Positions 48,865 through 57,457 of a DNA stretch of 64,000 bases are shown one piece after another. The translations under genes and the position numbers were made by a program. Source of the stretch: Oceanicaulis sp. HTCC2633 (GTDB lineage Bacteria; Pseudomonadota; Alphaproteobacteria; Caulobacterales; Maricaulaceae); contig NZ_CH672428.1 in the NCBI RefSeq assembly GCF_000152745.1, forward strand, positions 988,916 through 1,052,915. The letters are read 5' to 3'. The notes under the pieces are model-generated. The model was given only the letters and a program-made list of their open reading frames with translations, was not told the DNA's origin and did no database searches. Within the stretch, counting starts at the first letter, position 1. Each line of letters opens with the position of its first letter.

Positions 48865-50097
48865 ATGAGTGTCCAGTTCTGCAAGACCTGTTTTTACCCC
48901 AGCTCCTCAGCCGCGCCGCTGACCTTTGACGAGAACGGGGTGTGTTCAGGCTGCCGGGTGGCGGGCCAGACAGTGGATATCGACTGGGACGAGCGCTGGA
49001 CCATGCTCGAAGAGCTGGTCGCCGATTACCGCAACCCCAAAGGCTATGATTGCGTCATTCCCGTGGGCGGCGGCAAGGACAGCTATTACCAGACCCATCT
49101 GGCGGTTAAAAAGCTGGGCCTGCGCCCGCTATTGGTCACCTATCATGGCAACAACTTCCTGCCTGAGGGCGAGTATAATCTCCAGCTGATGCGCGAGGCG
49201 TTCGGCGCCGATCACATCATCTATCGCCCCGGCCTTGATACGCTGATCAAGATGAACCTTCTGGGGTTCAAGCTGCATGGCGACATGAACTGGCACAACC
49301 ATGCCGGCATCAAGACCTATCCGATCAAGCAGGCCGTGCTGCACAATATCCCGCTGATGCTGTGGGGTGATCATGGCTGGGTCGATCTGGGCGGCATGTT
49401 CTCTTATTCAGACTTCCCCGAGTTTACCGCCAAGACCCGTAAAGAGCATGATCTGCACGGGCTGGATTGGGATGACTTCACCGATGAAGGGCTGGAGCGC
49501 CATGGCCGCCCGGACCTGAAAATGGGGCTGACCGAGAAAGAGCTCGACTTTGCGATCTACCCCTCTGACGAGGAGATTGACCGGGTCGGCGTGCGCGGCG
49601 TGTATCTGGGCTTTTACGAAAAGTGGAACGGCAACAAGTGCGCCGCCGTGGCCGAAGCCGAATATGGCTGGAAGAAAGCCGAATACCCGTTCGAGCGCAC
49701 CTATCGGAAGATCTCCAATCTCGACGACATGCACGAGAACGGGATTCACGACTATCTGAAGTTCATCAAATTCGGCTATGGCCGCGCCACCGATCATGCC
49801 AGCCAGGACGTGCGGCTGGGGATCATGGACTACAAGACCGGGCTCGAAATGGTCAGAAAGCATGACCATGTGAAACCGCGCCGCGATCTCGAACGCTGGC
49901 TGAACTACGTCGATATGAGCGAGGCCGAGTTCGACCGGATCTGCGACACCTTTCGTGATCCGCGCGTCTGGCGCATCGAGAACGATCAATGGGTCAAGGA
50001 TGATGTCTGGGGCGGCGCGTCGAGCTATGGCCCGGTGCATCTTGAGCCCAATGATCCGCGTCGCGAGCAGTACATGGTCAAGGGCGCCGAGGTATGA
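48865..50097 (+). CDS. WbpG/PseA-type N-acetyl sugar amidotransferase
   Basis: 410 residues. An N-terminal zinc-ribbon-like set Cys6, Cys9, Cys27, Cys30 (CKTC...CSGC) is followed by the PP-loop PVGGGKDSYYQTH at 66-78 and the conserved LLVTYHGNNFLPEG, GLDTLIKMNLLGFKLHGDMNWH (in part), LWGDHGWVDLGGMFSY. Members of this family (WbpG, PseA, LegA-like) activate an N-acetyl group with ATP and use ammonia from HisH/HisF partners to form an acetamidino sugar. First gene of a three-gene unit; the next gene overlaps (ATGA). Confidence 0.91.
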   Translation: MSVQFCKTCFYPSSSAAPLTFDENGVCSGCRVAGQTVDIDWDERWTMLEELVADYRNPKGYDCVIPVGGGKDSYYQTHLAVKKLGLRPLLVTYHGNNFLPEGEYNLQLMREAFGADHIIYRPGLDTLIKMNLLGFKLHGDMNWHNHAGIKTYPIKQAVLHNIPLMLWGDHGWVDLGGMFSYSDFPEFTAKTRKEHDLHGLDWDDFTDEGLERHGRPDLKMGLTEKELDFAIYPSDEEIDRVGVRGVYLGFYEKWNGNKCAAVAEAEYGWKKAEYPFERTYRKISNLDDMHENGIHDYLKFIKFGYGRATDHASQDVRLGIMDYKTGLEMVRKHDHVKPRRDLERWLNYVDMSEAEFDRICDTFRDPRVWRIENDQWVKDDVWGGASSYGPVHLEPNDPRREQYMVKGAEV

Positions 50098-51317
50098 GCC
50101 GCACGACGACAGCCGAGTTCACCAGTTTCGCCGATGTGAATGTGCGCGGCCGGGGGCGCCCCATCGTGCTGGCGGGCGCCGGCAATATCGCCGACAAGAC
50201 CCTGCGCCGCATCAAAGGCGTGACGGGGATCGTCGACAACAATCCGAACCTTCATGGCGAGACCCAGGCCGGTCTGACCATCGCAACGCCCGACAGCCTG
50301 AATGGCGCGACGCCACGCCCCTTTGTCGTGATCTGCACGACTTCCTTTGTGGAAGTGGGCGAACAGCTGGCGAGCTTCGGCCTCACCCCGGGGCAGGACT
50401 TTGTCGTCAGCCCGGTGCTCAATGATCTGCGCATCATCGCGGAGATGGAGGGCCTGGAAGAAACCGTGCTCTTCACCTGCGGCCTGCCGCCGCTCGATGA
50501 TCCCGAAGCCGGCGGCGGTCTTTATGAGCTGACGATCTCCGGCGCGCGGCACAGCTTCCGCAAGGTCTTCAAGGGCAATTTCCACGGCCTGCGCCCCCAT
50601 GGCGAACATTTCATCGCCATTGATGACGAGCGCGGCCTGATCACCTTTGATCGCGACTACAATATCCTCAGAGCCTTCGCCCTGCCCCAGGGCGCGCGCT
50701 GTCATGGCGTGAGCTGGTCGGAAGAGAAGCGGCGATACTTCATCGCCTGCTCCTATCTTGATGCGATCCTCGTCTATTCAGAAGATGGCGACGAGATCGA
50801 CCGCATCCCGATCAGCCCCAAACAGGCGCGCTCCGGCTCGGCGCAACACCATTGCAATGACATTCTGGTGCTGGGCGACAGCGTGTACCTGTCCATGTTC
50901 TCCGCCACCGGCAACTGGAAGCGGGACGTGTTTGACGGCGTGGTGCTGGAATACGATCTGGCCGATCGACGCTGGGTCGGACCGGTGATCTCGGACCTCT
51001 GGATGCCGCACTCGATCGACTTTGTGGACGGCTCGCTGGTGGTGCTCGATTCCCTGCGTGGCCGCCTTCTGAAGAACAACGCCCAGAGCGTGGGGCAATT
51101 TCCGGGCTTCGCCCGCGGCCTCGCCCATGACGGCGCGCGCTTCTTCATCGGTCAGAGCCGGAACCGGAACTATTCCGCCGCCATGGGCGTGAGCCAGAAC
51201 ATCGCCATCGACACCGCCATCACCGTGTTTGACGAGCACACCAAGGTGTCCAAGAGCTTTCACCTGCCCTCCACGGTGTCGGAAATCCACGGCATCGCGC
51301 TGAACACAAAGCGCTGA
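50094..51317 (+). CDS. Rossmann-like plus beta-propeller (DUF4915-like) fusion protein
   Basis: 407 residues. Residues about 20-120 form a Rossmann-like unit: PIVLAGAGNIADKTLRRI, GIVDNNPNLHG, PFVVICTTSFVEVGEQLASFG. From about 130 onward lies a propeller-like region with repeated strands: NFHGLRPHGEHFIAIDDERG, CHGVSWSEEKRRYFIACSY, HCNDILVLGDSVYLSMFS, WMPHSIDFVDGSLVVLDSLRG (in part), GFARGLAHDGARFFIGQSRN. This second part resembles DUF4915-type propellers. No catalytic motif was recognised. Translational overlap with the amidotransferase and 2 bases to pseF suggest a role in the same sugar pathway. Function unknown. Confidence 0.78.
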   Translation: MSRTTTAEFTSFADVNVRGRGRPIVLAGAGNIADKTLRRIKGVTGIVDNNPNLHGETQAGLTIATPDSLNGATPRPFVVICTTSFVEVGEQLASFGLTPGQDFVVSPVLNDLRIIAEMEGLEETVLFTCGLPPLDDPEAGGGLYELTISGARHSFRKVFKGNFHGLRPHGEHFIAIDDERGLITFDRDYNILRAFALPQGARCHGVSWSEEKRRYFIACSYLDAILVYSEDGDEIDRIPISPKQARSGSAQHHCNDILVLGDSVYLSMFSATGNWKRDVFDGVVLEYDLADRRWVGPVISDLWMPHSIDFVDGSLVVLDSLRGRLLKNNAQSVGQFPGFARGLAHDGARFFIGQSRNRNYSAAMGVSQNIAIDTAITVFDEHTKVSKSFHLPSTVSEIHGIALNTKR

Positions 51318-51319
51318 GC

Positions 51320-52033
51320 ATGAAGATCGCGGTCATCCCGGCGCGCGGCGGCTCCAAACGCATTCCGCGCAAGAATGTGCGCCCCTTCCACGGCCGTCCC
51401 ATGATCAACTGGCCGATCTCGGCCGCGCTGGAGACGGGCCTGTTTGATCATGTGGTGGTCAGCACCGATGATCCTGAAATCGCCGAGGTCGCAAAGGCCG
51501 CCGGCGCCAGCGCGCCCTTCCTGCGTCCGGCGGAGCTTGCGGATGACTTTACCGGCGTCATCCCGGTGATCGCCCACGCCATGGCGGCGATGGAAGAGGT
51601 CACCGGCCAGGCGCCGGAGCTGGTCTGCGCGATCTACGCCACCGCTCCGTTTCTGAGCCCGACGGACCTGGCGCGCGGACATAACGCTCTGGTTGAAGCG
51701 CCAGAGCAGGATTACGCCATCTCGGTCACCCCCTTCGCCTTCCCGGTGCAGCGCGCGCTGAAAGCTGTCCACAGCAAAACCGGGCCCGGTCTTGCGCCCA
51801 TGTATCCTGAATTCATCAGCTCACGGTCGCAGGATCTCGAAGAGGCCTTCCACGACGCCGCACAGTTTTTCTGGTGCCGCCCCAAGGCCTTGAGCAATCA
51901 GGCTCCGGTCTTTTCACCTCGCTCCATACCGATCATGATTGCACCTGAACGCGTTCAGGATATTGATACCGAGTATGACTGGCGCCGCGCCGAGCTTATG
52001 TTCGAGGCGCTGCGCAAGGATGACGCGCGCTAG
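51320..52033 (+). CDS. pseF: CMP-pseudaminic acid cytidylyltransferase PseF
   Basis: 237 residues. Complete CMP-sugar synthetase signature IPARGGSKRIPRKNVRPFHGRPMI (in part, residues 7-30), FDHVVVSTDDPEIAEVA, VCAIYATAPFLSPTDL, SVTPFAFPVQRALK, and the PseF-type SSRSQDLEEAFHDAAQFFWC (in part) and PERVQDIDTEYDWRRAELMF (in part). It activates pseudaminic acid for transfer to flagellin. Last gene of the WbpG-like/fusion/pseF unit. Confidence 0.94.
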   Translation: MKIAVIPARGGSKRIPRKNVRPFHGRPMINWPISAALETGLFDHVVVSTDDPEIAEVAKAAGASAPFLRPAELADDFTGVIPVIAHAMAAMEEVTGQAPELVCAIYATAPFLSPTDLARGHNALVEAPEQDYAISVTPFAFPVQRALKAVHSKTGPGLAPMYPEFISSRSQDLEEAFHDAAQFFWCRPKALSNQAPVFSPRSIPIMIAPERVQDIDTEYDWRRAELMFEALRKDDAR

Positions 52034-52124
52034 ACCCACCGCTAGAGTGCACACGAATGCGCTGCAACCGGTCGTGGGGGACGACCGGACGAGAGAGAAC
52101 ACAAAACAGGGAAAACACCCGATC

Positions 52125-52967
52125 ATGCGTTTTGAAGGCACCAAGGATTATGTGGCCACCGAAGAGCTGGCCGCTGCAGTAAACGCCGCCATCATTCTCG
52201 AACGCCCGCTGCTGGTGAAGGGCGAGCCGGGCACCGGCAAGACCGAGCTGGCGCGTCAGGTCGCGGCCTCGCTCGGCGCGCCGCTGATCGAGTGGCACAT
52301 CAAGTCCACCACCAAGGCGCATCAGGGCCTTTACGAGTATGACGCCGTGGCGCGCCTGCGCGACTCCCAGCTGGGAGACGACAAGGTCCACGACGTCAAA
52401 AACTATATCCGCAAGGGCAAGCTGTGGGAGGCGTTTGATTCCGATGTCCGCCCGGTCCTGCTGATCGACGAGATCGACAAGGCCGATATCGAATTCCCCA
52501 ACGACCTCCTGCAGGAGCTCGATCGGATGGAATTCTACGTCTACGAGACCGGCGAAACGATCAAGGCCGAGCAGCGTCCCATCGTGATCATCTCGTCCAA
52601 TAACGAAAAAGAACTGCCGGACGCCTTCCTGCGTCGCTGCTTCTTCCACTTCATCGCCTTCCCGGACGAGGAGACGATGGAGCAGATCGTCAATGTCCAC
52701 TTCCCGGGCATCAAGGGCGATCTTCTGGCCGAGGCTCTGGAGATGTTCTTCGAGGTGCGCAGCGCGCCGGGCCTGAAGAAGAAGCCCTCCACCTCCGAAC
52801 TGCTGGACTGGCTCAAGCTGCTGCTCGCCGAGGATATTGATCCCGCCATCCTGCGCGAACGCGACACCCGCAAGCTGATCCCGCCGCTCCACGGCGCCCT
52901 GTTAAAAAACGAACAGGATGTTCAACTCTTCGAGCGCCTGGCTTTCATGACGCGTCGGGAAGGGTAA
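52125..52967 (+). CDS. MoxR-type AAA+ ATPase
   Basis: 280 residues from the ATG at 52125, the start of the normal domain; a longer frame from 51939 overlaps pseF. Walker A GEPGTGKTE (33-41), Walker B VLLIDEIDKADIEFPNDLLQELDRMEFYV (in part), sensor 1 IVIISSNNEKELPDAFLRRC (in part), then the helical lid. It pairs with the VWA protein two genes downstream; such MoxR/VWA pairs act as chaperones for metal-centre or complex maturation. The target is unknown. Confidence 0.92.
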   Translation: MRFEGTKDYVATEELAAAVNAAIILERPLLVKGEPGTGKTELARQVAASLGAPLIEWHIKSTTKAHQGLYEYDAVARLRDSQLGDDKVHDVKNYIRKGKLWEAFDSDVRPVLLIDEIDKADIEFPNDLLQELDRMEFYVYETGETIKAEQRPIVIISSNNEKELPDAFLRRCFFHFIAFPDEETMEQIVNVHFPGIKGDLLAEALEMFFEVRSAPGLKKKPSTSELLDWLKLLLAEDIDPAILRERDTRKLIPPLHGALLKNEQDVQLFERLAFMTRREG

Positions 52968-53012
52968 GGCTCGGATCATCAGAGCCTTTTCCGAGTTCCC
53001 CGACTGAAAGCC

Positions 53013-53843
53013 ATGTTTATGAAGCCTCTCCTCCTCGCCGCCGCCCTGAGCCTGTCAACGCAGCCGGACCCCAGCTTCATGGAGCCCCTGCGCGGCGCCA
53101 TGCAGGCGATGTTCGCCAGCCAGTACGAACAGGCTGAGGAACAGGCCCTGCTAGCGCTGGATGCGGCGCCGGACGCGCTGTCGCAATACCGGGTCCGGCA
53201 CATGCTGACCGATATCAATGCGCGTCAGTCCGATTGGGAAGAGGCCGCGATGCACGCAGCCGCCGGCCGGGACATCCTGAGCGAAATGGGGGAGCTGCCG
53301 CCTCCTCTCGCGGCCAACCCCGCCCATCTCGCCGCCGAGCAATGGCGCGGCGTGGCCATGGCCGGCGGAGACGGGACGGCGCTGACCGCGCAATTCGTCA
53401 GCCTGCATCCCGAGAATGCGGGTTGGCATGCGGACGCCAATACGGCGGTGCATGACCAGCTCAGCTGCGCGATGATGGAGGACGGCTTCCTGCTGTTCGA
53501 CATCTACGAAGCGCCGGGCTGCCAGTACTGGTCTCTCGATGATTTCGGCCTGCGGGTGCAGTTTGTGGACGCTGACGACAGCCCCGACGCAATGGACGCC
53601 CTTCTGAACGCCATTCCCGAGGCGCGCCGCGAGAGCTGGACCGAGCTTGAAAGCGCGGATGGCGTCAACATGTATGAGCGCGTGTTCGAACATCCCGCGC
53701 CGACCGGCGTGCAACGGGTGGTTCTGGGGACGCGCACCCATGACGGCGCCCTGGCCGCGTATATGATGCGCTATCCGGCAGCAGACCAGGACGCGGCGCG
53801 CGCCGATCTGTTCGCCCTCGTGGACACCTTGCTCGCGGAGTAG
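53013..53843 (+). CDS. Hypothetical exported protein between MoxR and VWA genes
   Basis: 276 residues. A short hydrophobic N-terminus (KPLLLAAALSLSTQ) suggests export. Then a helical repeat-like part (ASQYEQAEEQALLALDAAPDALSQYRV in part, TPR-like) and an alpha/beta C-terminal half. No recognised domain or catalytic motif. The start could be at 53013 or at the second Met (53019). The 2-base gap to the VWA gene indicates co-transcription. Confidence 0.75.
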   Translation: MFMKPLLLAAALSLSTQPDPSFMEPLRGAMQAMFASQYEQAEEQALLALDAAPDALSQYRVRHMLTDINARQSDWEEAAMHAAAGRDILSEMGELPPPLAANPAHLAAEQWRGVAMAGGDGTALTAQFVSLHPENAGWHADANTAVHDQLSCAMMEDGFLLFDIYEAPGCQYWSLDDFGLRVQFVDADDSPDAMDALLNAIPEARRESWTELESADGVNMYERVFEHPAPTGVQRVVLGTRTHDGALAAYMMRYPAADQDAARADLFALVDTLLAE

Positions 53844-53845
53844 CC

Positions 53846-55033
53846 ATGGCTCTTTTCCACCGCTTCTTCACCGATCTGCGCGCCGCCAAGATTCCGGTCT
53901 CCACCCGGGAATATCTCACCCTGCTCGAAGCCCTGAAAAAGGGCGCGATCGAGCAGGAGGTGGACAGCTTCTATGCCGTCAGCCGGGCGGCGCTGGTCAA
54001 GGATGAGCGGAATTTCGACAGGTTCGACAAGGTCTTCGCCCATCATTTCGAAGGCATCGAGGCCCTGGGGGATCTCTTCAAGTCTGACGAGATCCCCGAG
54101 GACTGGTTGACCGCCCAGATGAAGCGCCATCTCACGAAAGAGGAAATGGAAGCGCTTCAGGAAATGGACTTCGACCAGCTCATGAAGACGCTCCAGGAGC
54201 GCCTGAAAGAGCAGGAGAAGCGCCATGAGGGCGGCAATAAATGGATCGGCACCGGCGGCACCAGCCCCTATGGCAATTCAGCCTGGAGCCCGAACGGGGT
54301 GCGCATCGGCGGCAAGTCCAAGAACAAGAAGGCCAGCAAGGTCTGGGAGAACCGCCGCTTCAAGGACCTTGATTCCGAGCGTGAGCTGGGCACCCGCAAT
54401 CTGAAGGTGGCCTTGCGCCGTCTGCGCCAGTTCGCCCGTGACGGGGCCGAGGAAGAGCTCGATCTTGAGGGCACCATCCGGGCCACCGCCAACAAGGGTT
54501 ATCTGGACGTCCAGATGCGGCCCGAGCGGCGCAATGCCGTGAAGGTGCTGGTGTTCTTTGATGTGGGCGGGTCCATGGACCCCTATATCGACCTGACCGA
54601 ACGCCTGTTTTCGGCGGCGCGGGGCGTGTTCAAGAATCTTGAGTATTTCTACTTCCACAACTGCATCTATGAGGGCGTGTGGAAGTCCAATCTGCGCCGC
54701 CGCACCGAAACCCGCTCCATGTGGGACGTGCTGCACAAATACCCCAGCGACTACAAGGTCGTGATCGTGGGCGACGCCGCCATGTCGCCCACCGAGATCA
54801 CCCATCCGGGCGGGTCTGTCGAGCACTGGAACGAGGAAGCCGGCGGGGTCTGGCTGCGGCGGATCAAGGAAACCTATCCGCACATGGTGTGGCTGAATCC
54901 CACGCCCGAAGGCTGGTGGCCGCATACCTATTCGGTTCAGCTGGTGCGCGAGATCATCGGTGATGAGCGCATGTTCCCGCTCACCCTGTCCGGCGTCGAC
55001 AAGGCGATGAAGGAACTGGCCAAGCGGCGCTAG
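53846..55033 (+). CDS. VWA domain (CoxE-like) protein
   Basis: 395 residues. N-terminal helical DUF58/CoxE-like region (FFTDLRAAKIPVSTREYLTLLEAL in part, AVSRAALVKDERNFDRFDKVF), a charged middle with GTGGTSPYGNSAWSPNGVRIGG, and a C-terminal von Willebrand A domain with the MIDAS motif FFDVGGSM at about 237-244 (Asp239), HNCIYEGVWK, VVIVGDAAMSPTEI. Pairs with the MoxR ATPase. Ends with a good terminator. Confidence 0.9.
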   Translation: MALFHRFFTDLRAAKIPVSTREYLTLLEALKKGAIEQEVDSFYAVSRAALVKDERNFDRFDKVFAHHFEGIEALGDLFKSDEIPEDWLTAQMKRHLTKEEMEALQEMDFDQLMKTLQERLKEQEKRHEGGNKWIGTGGTSPYGNSAWSPNGVRIGGKSKNKKASKVWENRRFKDLDSERELGTRNLKVALRRLRQFARDGAEEELDLEGTIRATANKGYLDVQMRPERRNAVKVLVFFDVGGSMDPYIDLTERLFSAARGVFKNLEYFYFHNCIYEGVWKSNLRRRTETRSMWDVLHKYPSDYKVVIVGDAAMSPTEITHPGGSVEHWNEEAGGVWLRRIKETYPHMVWLNPTPEGWWPHTYSVQLVREIIGDERMFPLTLSGVDKAMKELAKRR

Positions 55034-55043
55034 ACACAAGAAA

Positions 55044-55067
55044 GGGGCGATTGAACCGCCCCTTTTT
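55044..55067 (+). terminator. Terminator after the VWA gene
   Basis: GGGGCG...CGCCCC stem (7-base loop) followed by TTTTT, 11 bases after the stop. It also lies just beyond the end of the convergent glutathione transferase gene. Confidence 0.88.
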
Positions 55068-55087
55068 CAATGCCCGTTCAGCTCGCC

Positions 55088-55711
55088 CTATTCGGGGTCG
55101 CCATGCACGGCCGCCTGACCGTGCTCGATCCCCAGCGCGCTCTCCACCCGGCGCACCCAGCCGTTCACGGCCGGAAACTCCGAGAGGTCAAAGCCGCCCT
55201 CATCGGCGACGCGGGTATAGGCCACCAGCGCAATGTCGGCCGCGGTCATTTCCTCGCCCACCATGAAGCTCTGCGAGATCAGGTTCATCTCCATCACCCC
55301 GAGCGCGCGGCGCCCCTTGGCATAAAGATCCGGATCAAGATCGGCCTCGTTCGCGCCCTTGAAGCGCAGGGCGCTGCGACGCACCGCGATATAGGGCTCG
55401 TGGGAGTATTGCTCCCAGAACAGCCATTGCATCATCACCGCGCGCTTGAACGGATCGGACGGGATCAGTGCAGTGCCATCCAGCAGGTAGAGCAGAATGG
55501 CGTTGGACTGCGCCAGGGTGCGGCCGTCCTCATGGCGCAGCACCGGCACCTGACCGGCCGGATTCAGCGCCAGGAATGAGTCGCTGCGCGTCTCTCCGCC
55601 GAAAATGTCCACTTCAACCCACTCATGGGGCACGCTGGCGATCTTCGCCGCCCACAGGGTCTTCAGACAATTGCCGCTTTCGATGTTGCCATAAAGGGTG
55701 ACGGGCTGCAT
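55088..55711 (-). CDS. Glutathione S-transferase family protein
   Basis: 207 residues. N-terminal thioredoxin-like domain (VTLYGNIESGNCLKTLWAAKIA, ALNPAGQVPVLRHEDGRTLAQSNAILLYLL in part) with the conserved cis-Pro VPVL and the ES/QSNAI glutathione contact. Helical C-terminal domain with EEMTAADIALVAYTRV. Ser/Cys in the SGNCLK segment could be catalytic. Substrate unknown. Confidence 0.9.
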   Translation of the reverse strand: MQPVTLYGNIESGNCLKTLWAAKIASVPHEWVEVDIFGGETRSDSFLALNPAGQVPVLRHEDGRTLAQSNAILLYLLDGTALIPSDPFKRAVMMQWLFWEQYSHEPYIAVRRSALRFKGANEADLDPDLYAKGRRALGVMEMNLISQSFMVGEEMTAADIALVAYTRVADEGGFDLSEFPAVNGWVRRVESALGIEHGQAAVHGDPE

Positions 55712-55813
55712 GACGCTCTCCAGAAAACCTGATCCCGTTTTAGCTGCACCCTCGCGCGATGCAATGCGACGAAGGGGTTTGGAGCGCTGGAAGTTCAGCC
55801 TATAAACGCCGCC

Positions 55814-56158
55814 ATGACCTCACAGACGCCCCCTCATTTCGATCTCGATGACCTCAATGCCCGCACGGCGCCGGAAGCCTGCGAGACCATGATCGAGGTG
55901 CGCGATGGCGTGGACCGCATGGACCGGGCGCTGGTCGCTCTGATCGCCGAGCGCTCGCGCTACATGCAGGCCGCCGCCCGGATCAAACCCAGCCGGGATG
56001 TCGTCCGTGATGAAGACCGGATCGAGGATGTGGTCGCCAAGGTGCTGAAAGCGGCGGACGCCGCGGGCCTTCCCGCCGAGATCGCCGAGCCGGTCTGGCG
56101 CGAGATGGTCGAGCAGTCGATCGCCTACGAATTCAGGGTCTGGGACAAGACGCGCTAG
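55814..56158 (+). CDS. Chorismate mutase (AroQ type)
   Basis: 114 residues, all-helical: IEVRDGVDRMDRALVALIAERSRYMQAAARIK (in part), VVRDEDRIEDVVAKVLKAADAAGL, WREMVEQSIAYEF. The Arg, Lys and Glu/Asp positions of AroQ-type mutases are present (R in VRDGVDRMD, K in ARIK, R/E later). It converts chorismate to prephenate for Phe/Tyr. The 4-base overlap with the convergent Hpt gene is incidental. Confidence 0.88.
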   Translation: MTSQTPPHFDLDDLNARTAPEACETMIEVRDGVDRMDRALVALIAERSRYMQAAARIKPSRDVVRDEDRIEDVVAKVLKAADAAGLPAEIAEPVWREMVEQSIAYEFRVWDKTR

Positions 56159-56469
56159 CCGCGCACCGCCGCCATGGCGTTGCTGGCGCGGTCCGCTGCG
56201 GTCTCGACCGCCTGCATCGCCTCCGCATCCTTGTAACGCCCTTCGGCCAGCTCACACGCCTCGCCGAGCTCCATGGCGCCGACCCCGCGTGACGCGCCCT
56301 TCAGCGTATGCGCCGCTGTGCGCCACTCCGCCTCGCTCGTCGCCGCCTTCATGGCGCTGATGCAGGCTTCCATCTGGCTGGACAGAAGGCCGAAGAGCTC
56401 TGCTTCAAGCGCGGTGTCACCGGCGGTGTATTGTTCGAGATGGTCTCGATCCAGTACGGGTGCGCTCAT
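56155..56469 (-). CDS. Stand-alone Hpt phosphotransfer domain protein
   Basis: 104 residues, single Hpt domain with the phospho-acceptor His in AAHTLKGASRGVGAMELGEACELAE (in part). It may relay phosphate between a hybrid kinase and a response regulator. The partners are not next to it. It is not the ChpT type, which has a larger degenerate kinase fold. Confidence 0.87.
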   Translation of the reverse strand: MSAPVLDRDHLEQYTAGDTALEAELFGLLSSQMEACISAMKAATSEAEWRTAAHTLKGASRGVGAMELGEACELAEGRYKDAEAMQAVETAADRASNAMAAVRG

Positions 56470-56615
56470 GACGCCCAGGCCCTCCTTCCAGTCAGTGACG
56501 CCAGCCTAGGCGGAGGGCCGTTAACAGACTTTCACGCAGCAGTGAGGCTTGTTCAGCGTCTGTCAGGGCAGTAAGGCCAGTCCGGACCGCCATTCGTGCA
56601 AGAGGACGCCCTTTC

Positions 56616-56882
56616 ATGACGCTGACAGACATCATCGGACTGATGGGCGTGGCGTGCGTGCTGTCGGGCTATTTCCTGCTGCAGATCGAGAAGGTGAAAA
56701 GCGATGGTCTCGGCTATCTGCTGCTCAATCTGTGCGGCGCGCTCCTGCTGATCGTCTCGTTGATGGTGACGTTCAATCTCGCCAGTTTCGTGATCGAGGT
56801 CTGCTGGCTGTCCATTTCCATATTCGGTCTTGTGAAATGGGCGCTGAAGCGGCGCCGGAGCCAACAGTCTCTTGACGGTTAA
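56616..56882 (+). CDS. Small membrane protein, CBU_0592-like
   Basis: 88 residues with three hydrophobic segments (IIGLMGVACVLSGYFLLQI, LGYLLLNLCGALLLIVSLMV in part, FVIEVCWLSISIFGLVKWA) and a short basic tail. It resembles the CBU_0592 family of small bacterial membrane proteins; no function is known. The preceding 146-base gap has no other feature. Confidence 0.78.
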   Translation: MTLTDIIGLMGVACVLSGYFLLQIEKVKSDGLGYLLLNLCGALLLIVSLMVTFNLASFVIEVCWLSISIFGLVKWALKRRRSQQSLDG

Positions 56883-56906
56883 GGGCTTTAGCGTTCAAGT
56901 GACGCC

Positions 56907-57359
56907 ATGAGCTTGCTAGACACATACAAGGCCCGCGTGGGCCAATCGCACTCGTCGGACTGGTTTGAGGTGACTCAGGATCAGGTCAACGCCTTTGCGG
57001 ACGTGACCAGGGACCACCAGTTCATCCATGTGGACCCGGAACGCGCCCGGACGGAAAGCCCCTTTGGCGGACCGATCGCCCACGGCTTCCTGACCTTGTC
57101 CATGCTCAGCCATTTCGCCGAGCAGGCGCTGCCGCCTTTCGCCGAAGGCGTGATCGGCATCAATTACGGCTTCGAGAAGGTGCGCTTCCTGACCCCCGTG
57201 CGGGTCGGTTCAAAGGTGCGCGGCACGTTCACGCTGGCCAGCGTCACCGAACGCAAGCCCGGCCAGCTTCAGCTGGTTCAGGACGCCGTTGTGGAGATTG
57301 AAGGGTCCGAGAGCCCGGCTCTGATCGCCCAATGGCTCAGCCTGGTCGCTCAGGGCTAA
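56907..57359 (+). CDS. MaoC-family (R)-enoyl-CoA hydratase-like protein
   Basis: 150 residues, single hot-dog fold. Hydratase 2 motif FADVTRDHQFIHVDPERARTESPFGGPIAHGFLTLSML (in part) with the Asp and His of the active site. Typical substrates are (R)-3-hydroxyacyl-CoA intermediates; the exact one cannot be told. It may be co-transcribed with the small membrane protein 24 bases upstream. Confidence 0.92.
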   Translation: MSLLDTYKARVGQSHSSDWFEVTQDQVNAFADVTRDHQFIHVDPERARTESPFGGPIAHGFLTLSMLSHFAEQALPPFAEGVIGINYGFEKVRFLTPVRVGSKVRGTFTLASVTERKPGQLQLVQDAVVEIEGSESPALIAQWLSLVAQG

Positions 57360-57457
57360 AGCCTTTCCAGCGAGAGCGGGACCCGGCTTCGCGGTTCGGA
57401 GGCCCTGCCCTCAAGGCCTGTAGCCTGTCAGGTCGAATAAGATCGACCAGGGCGGCT

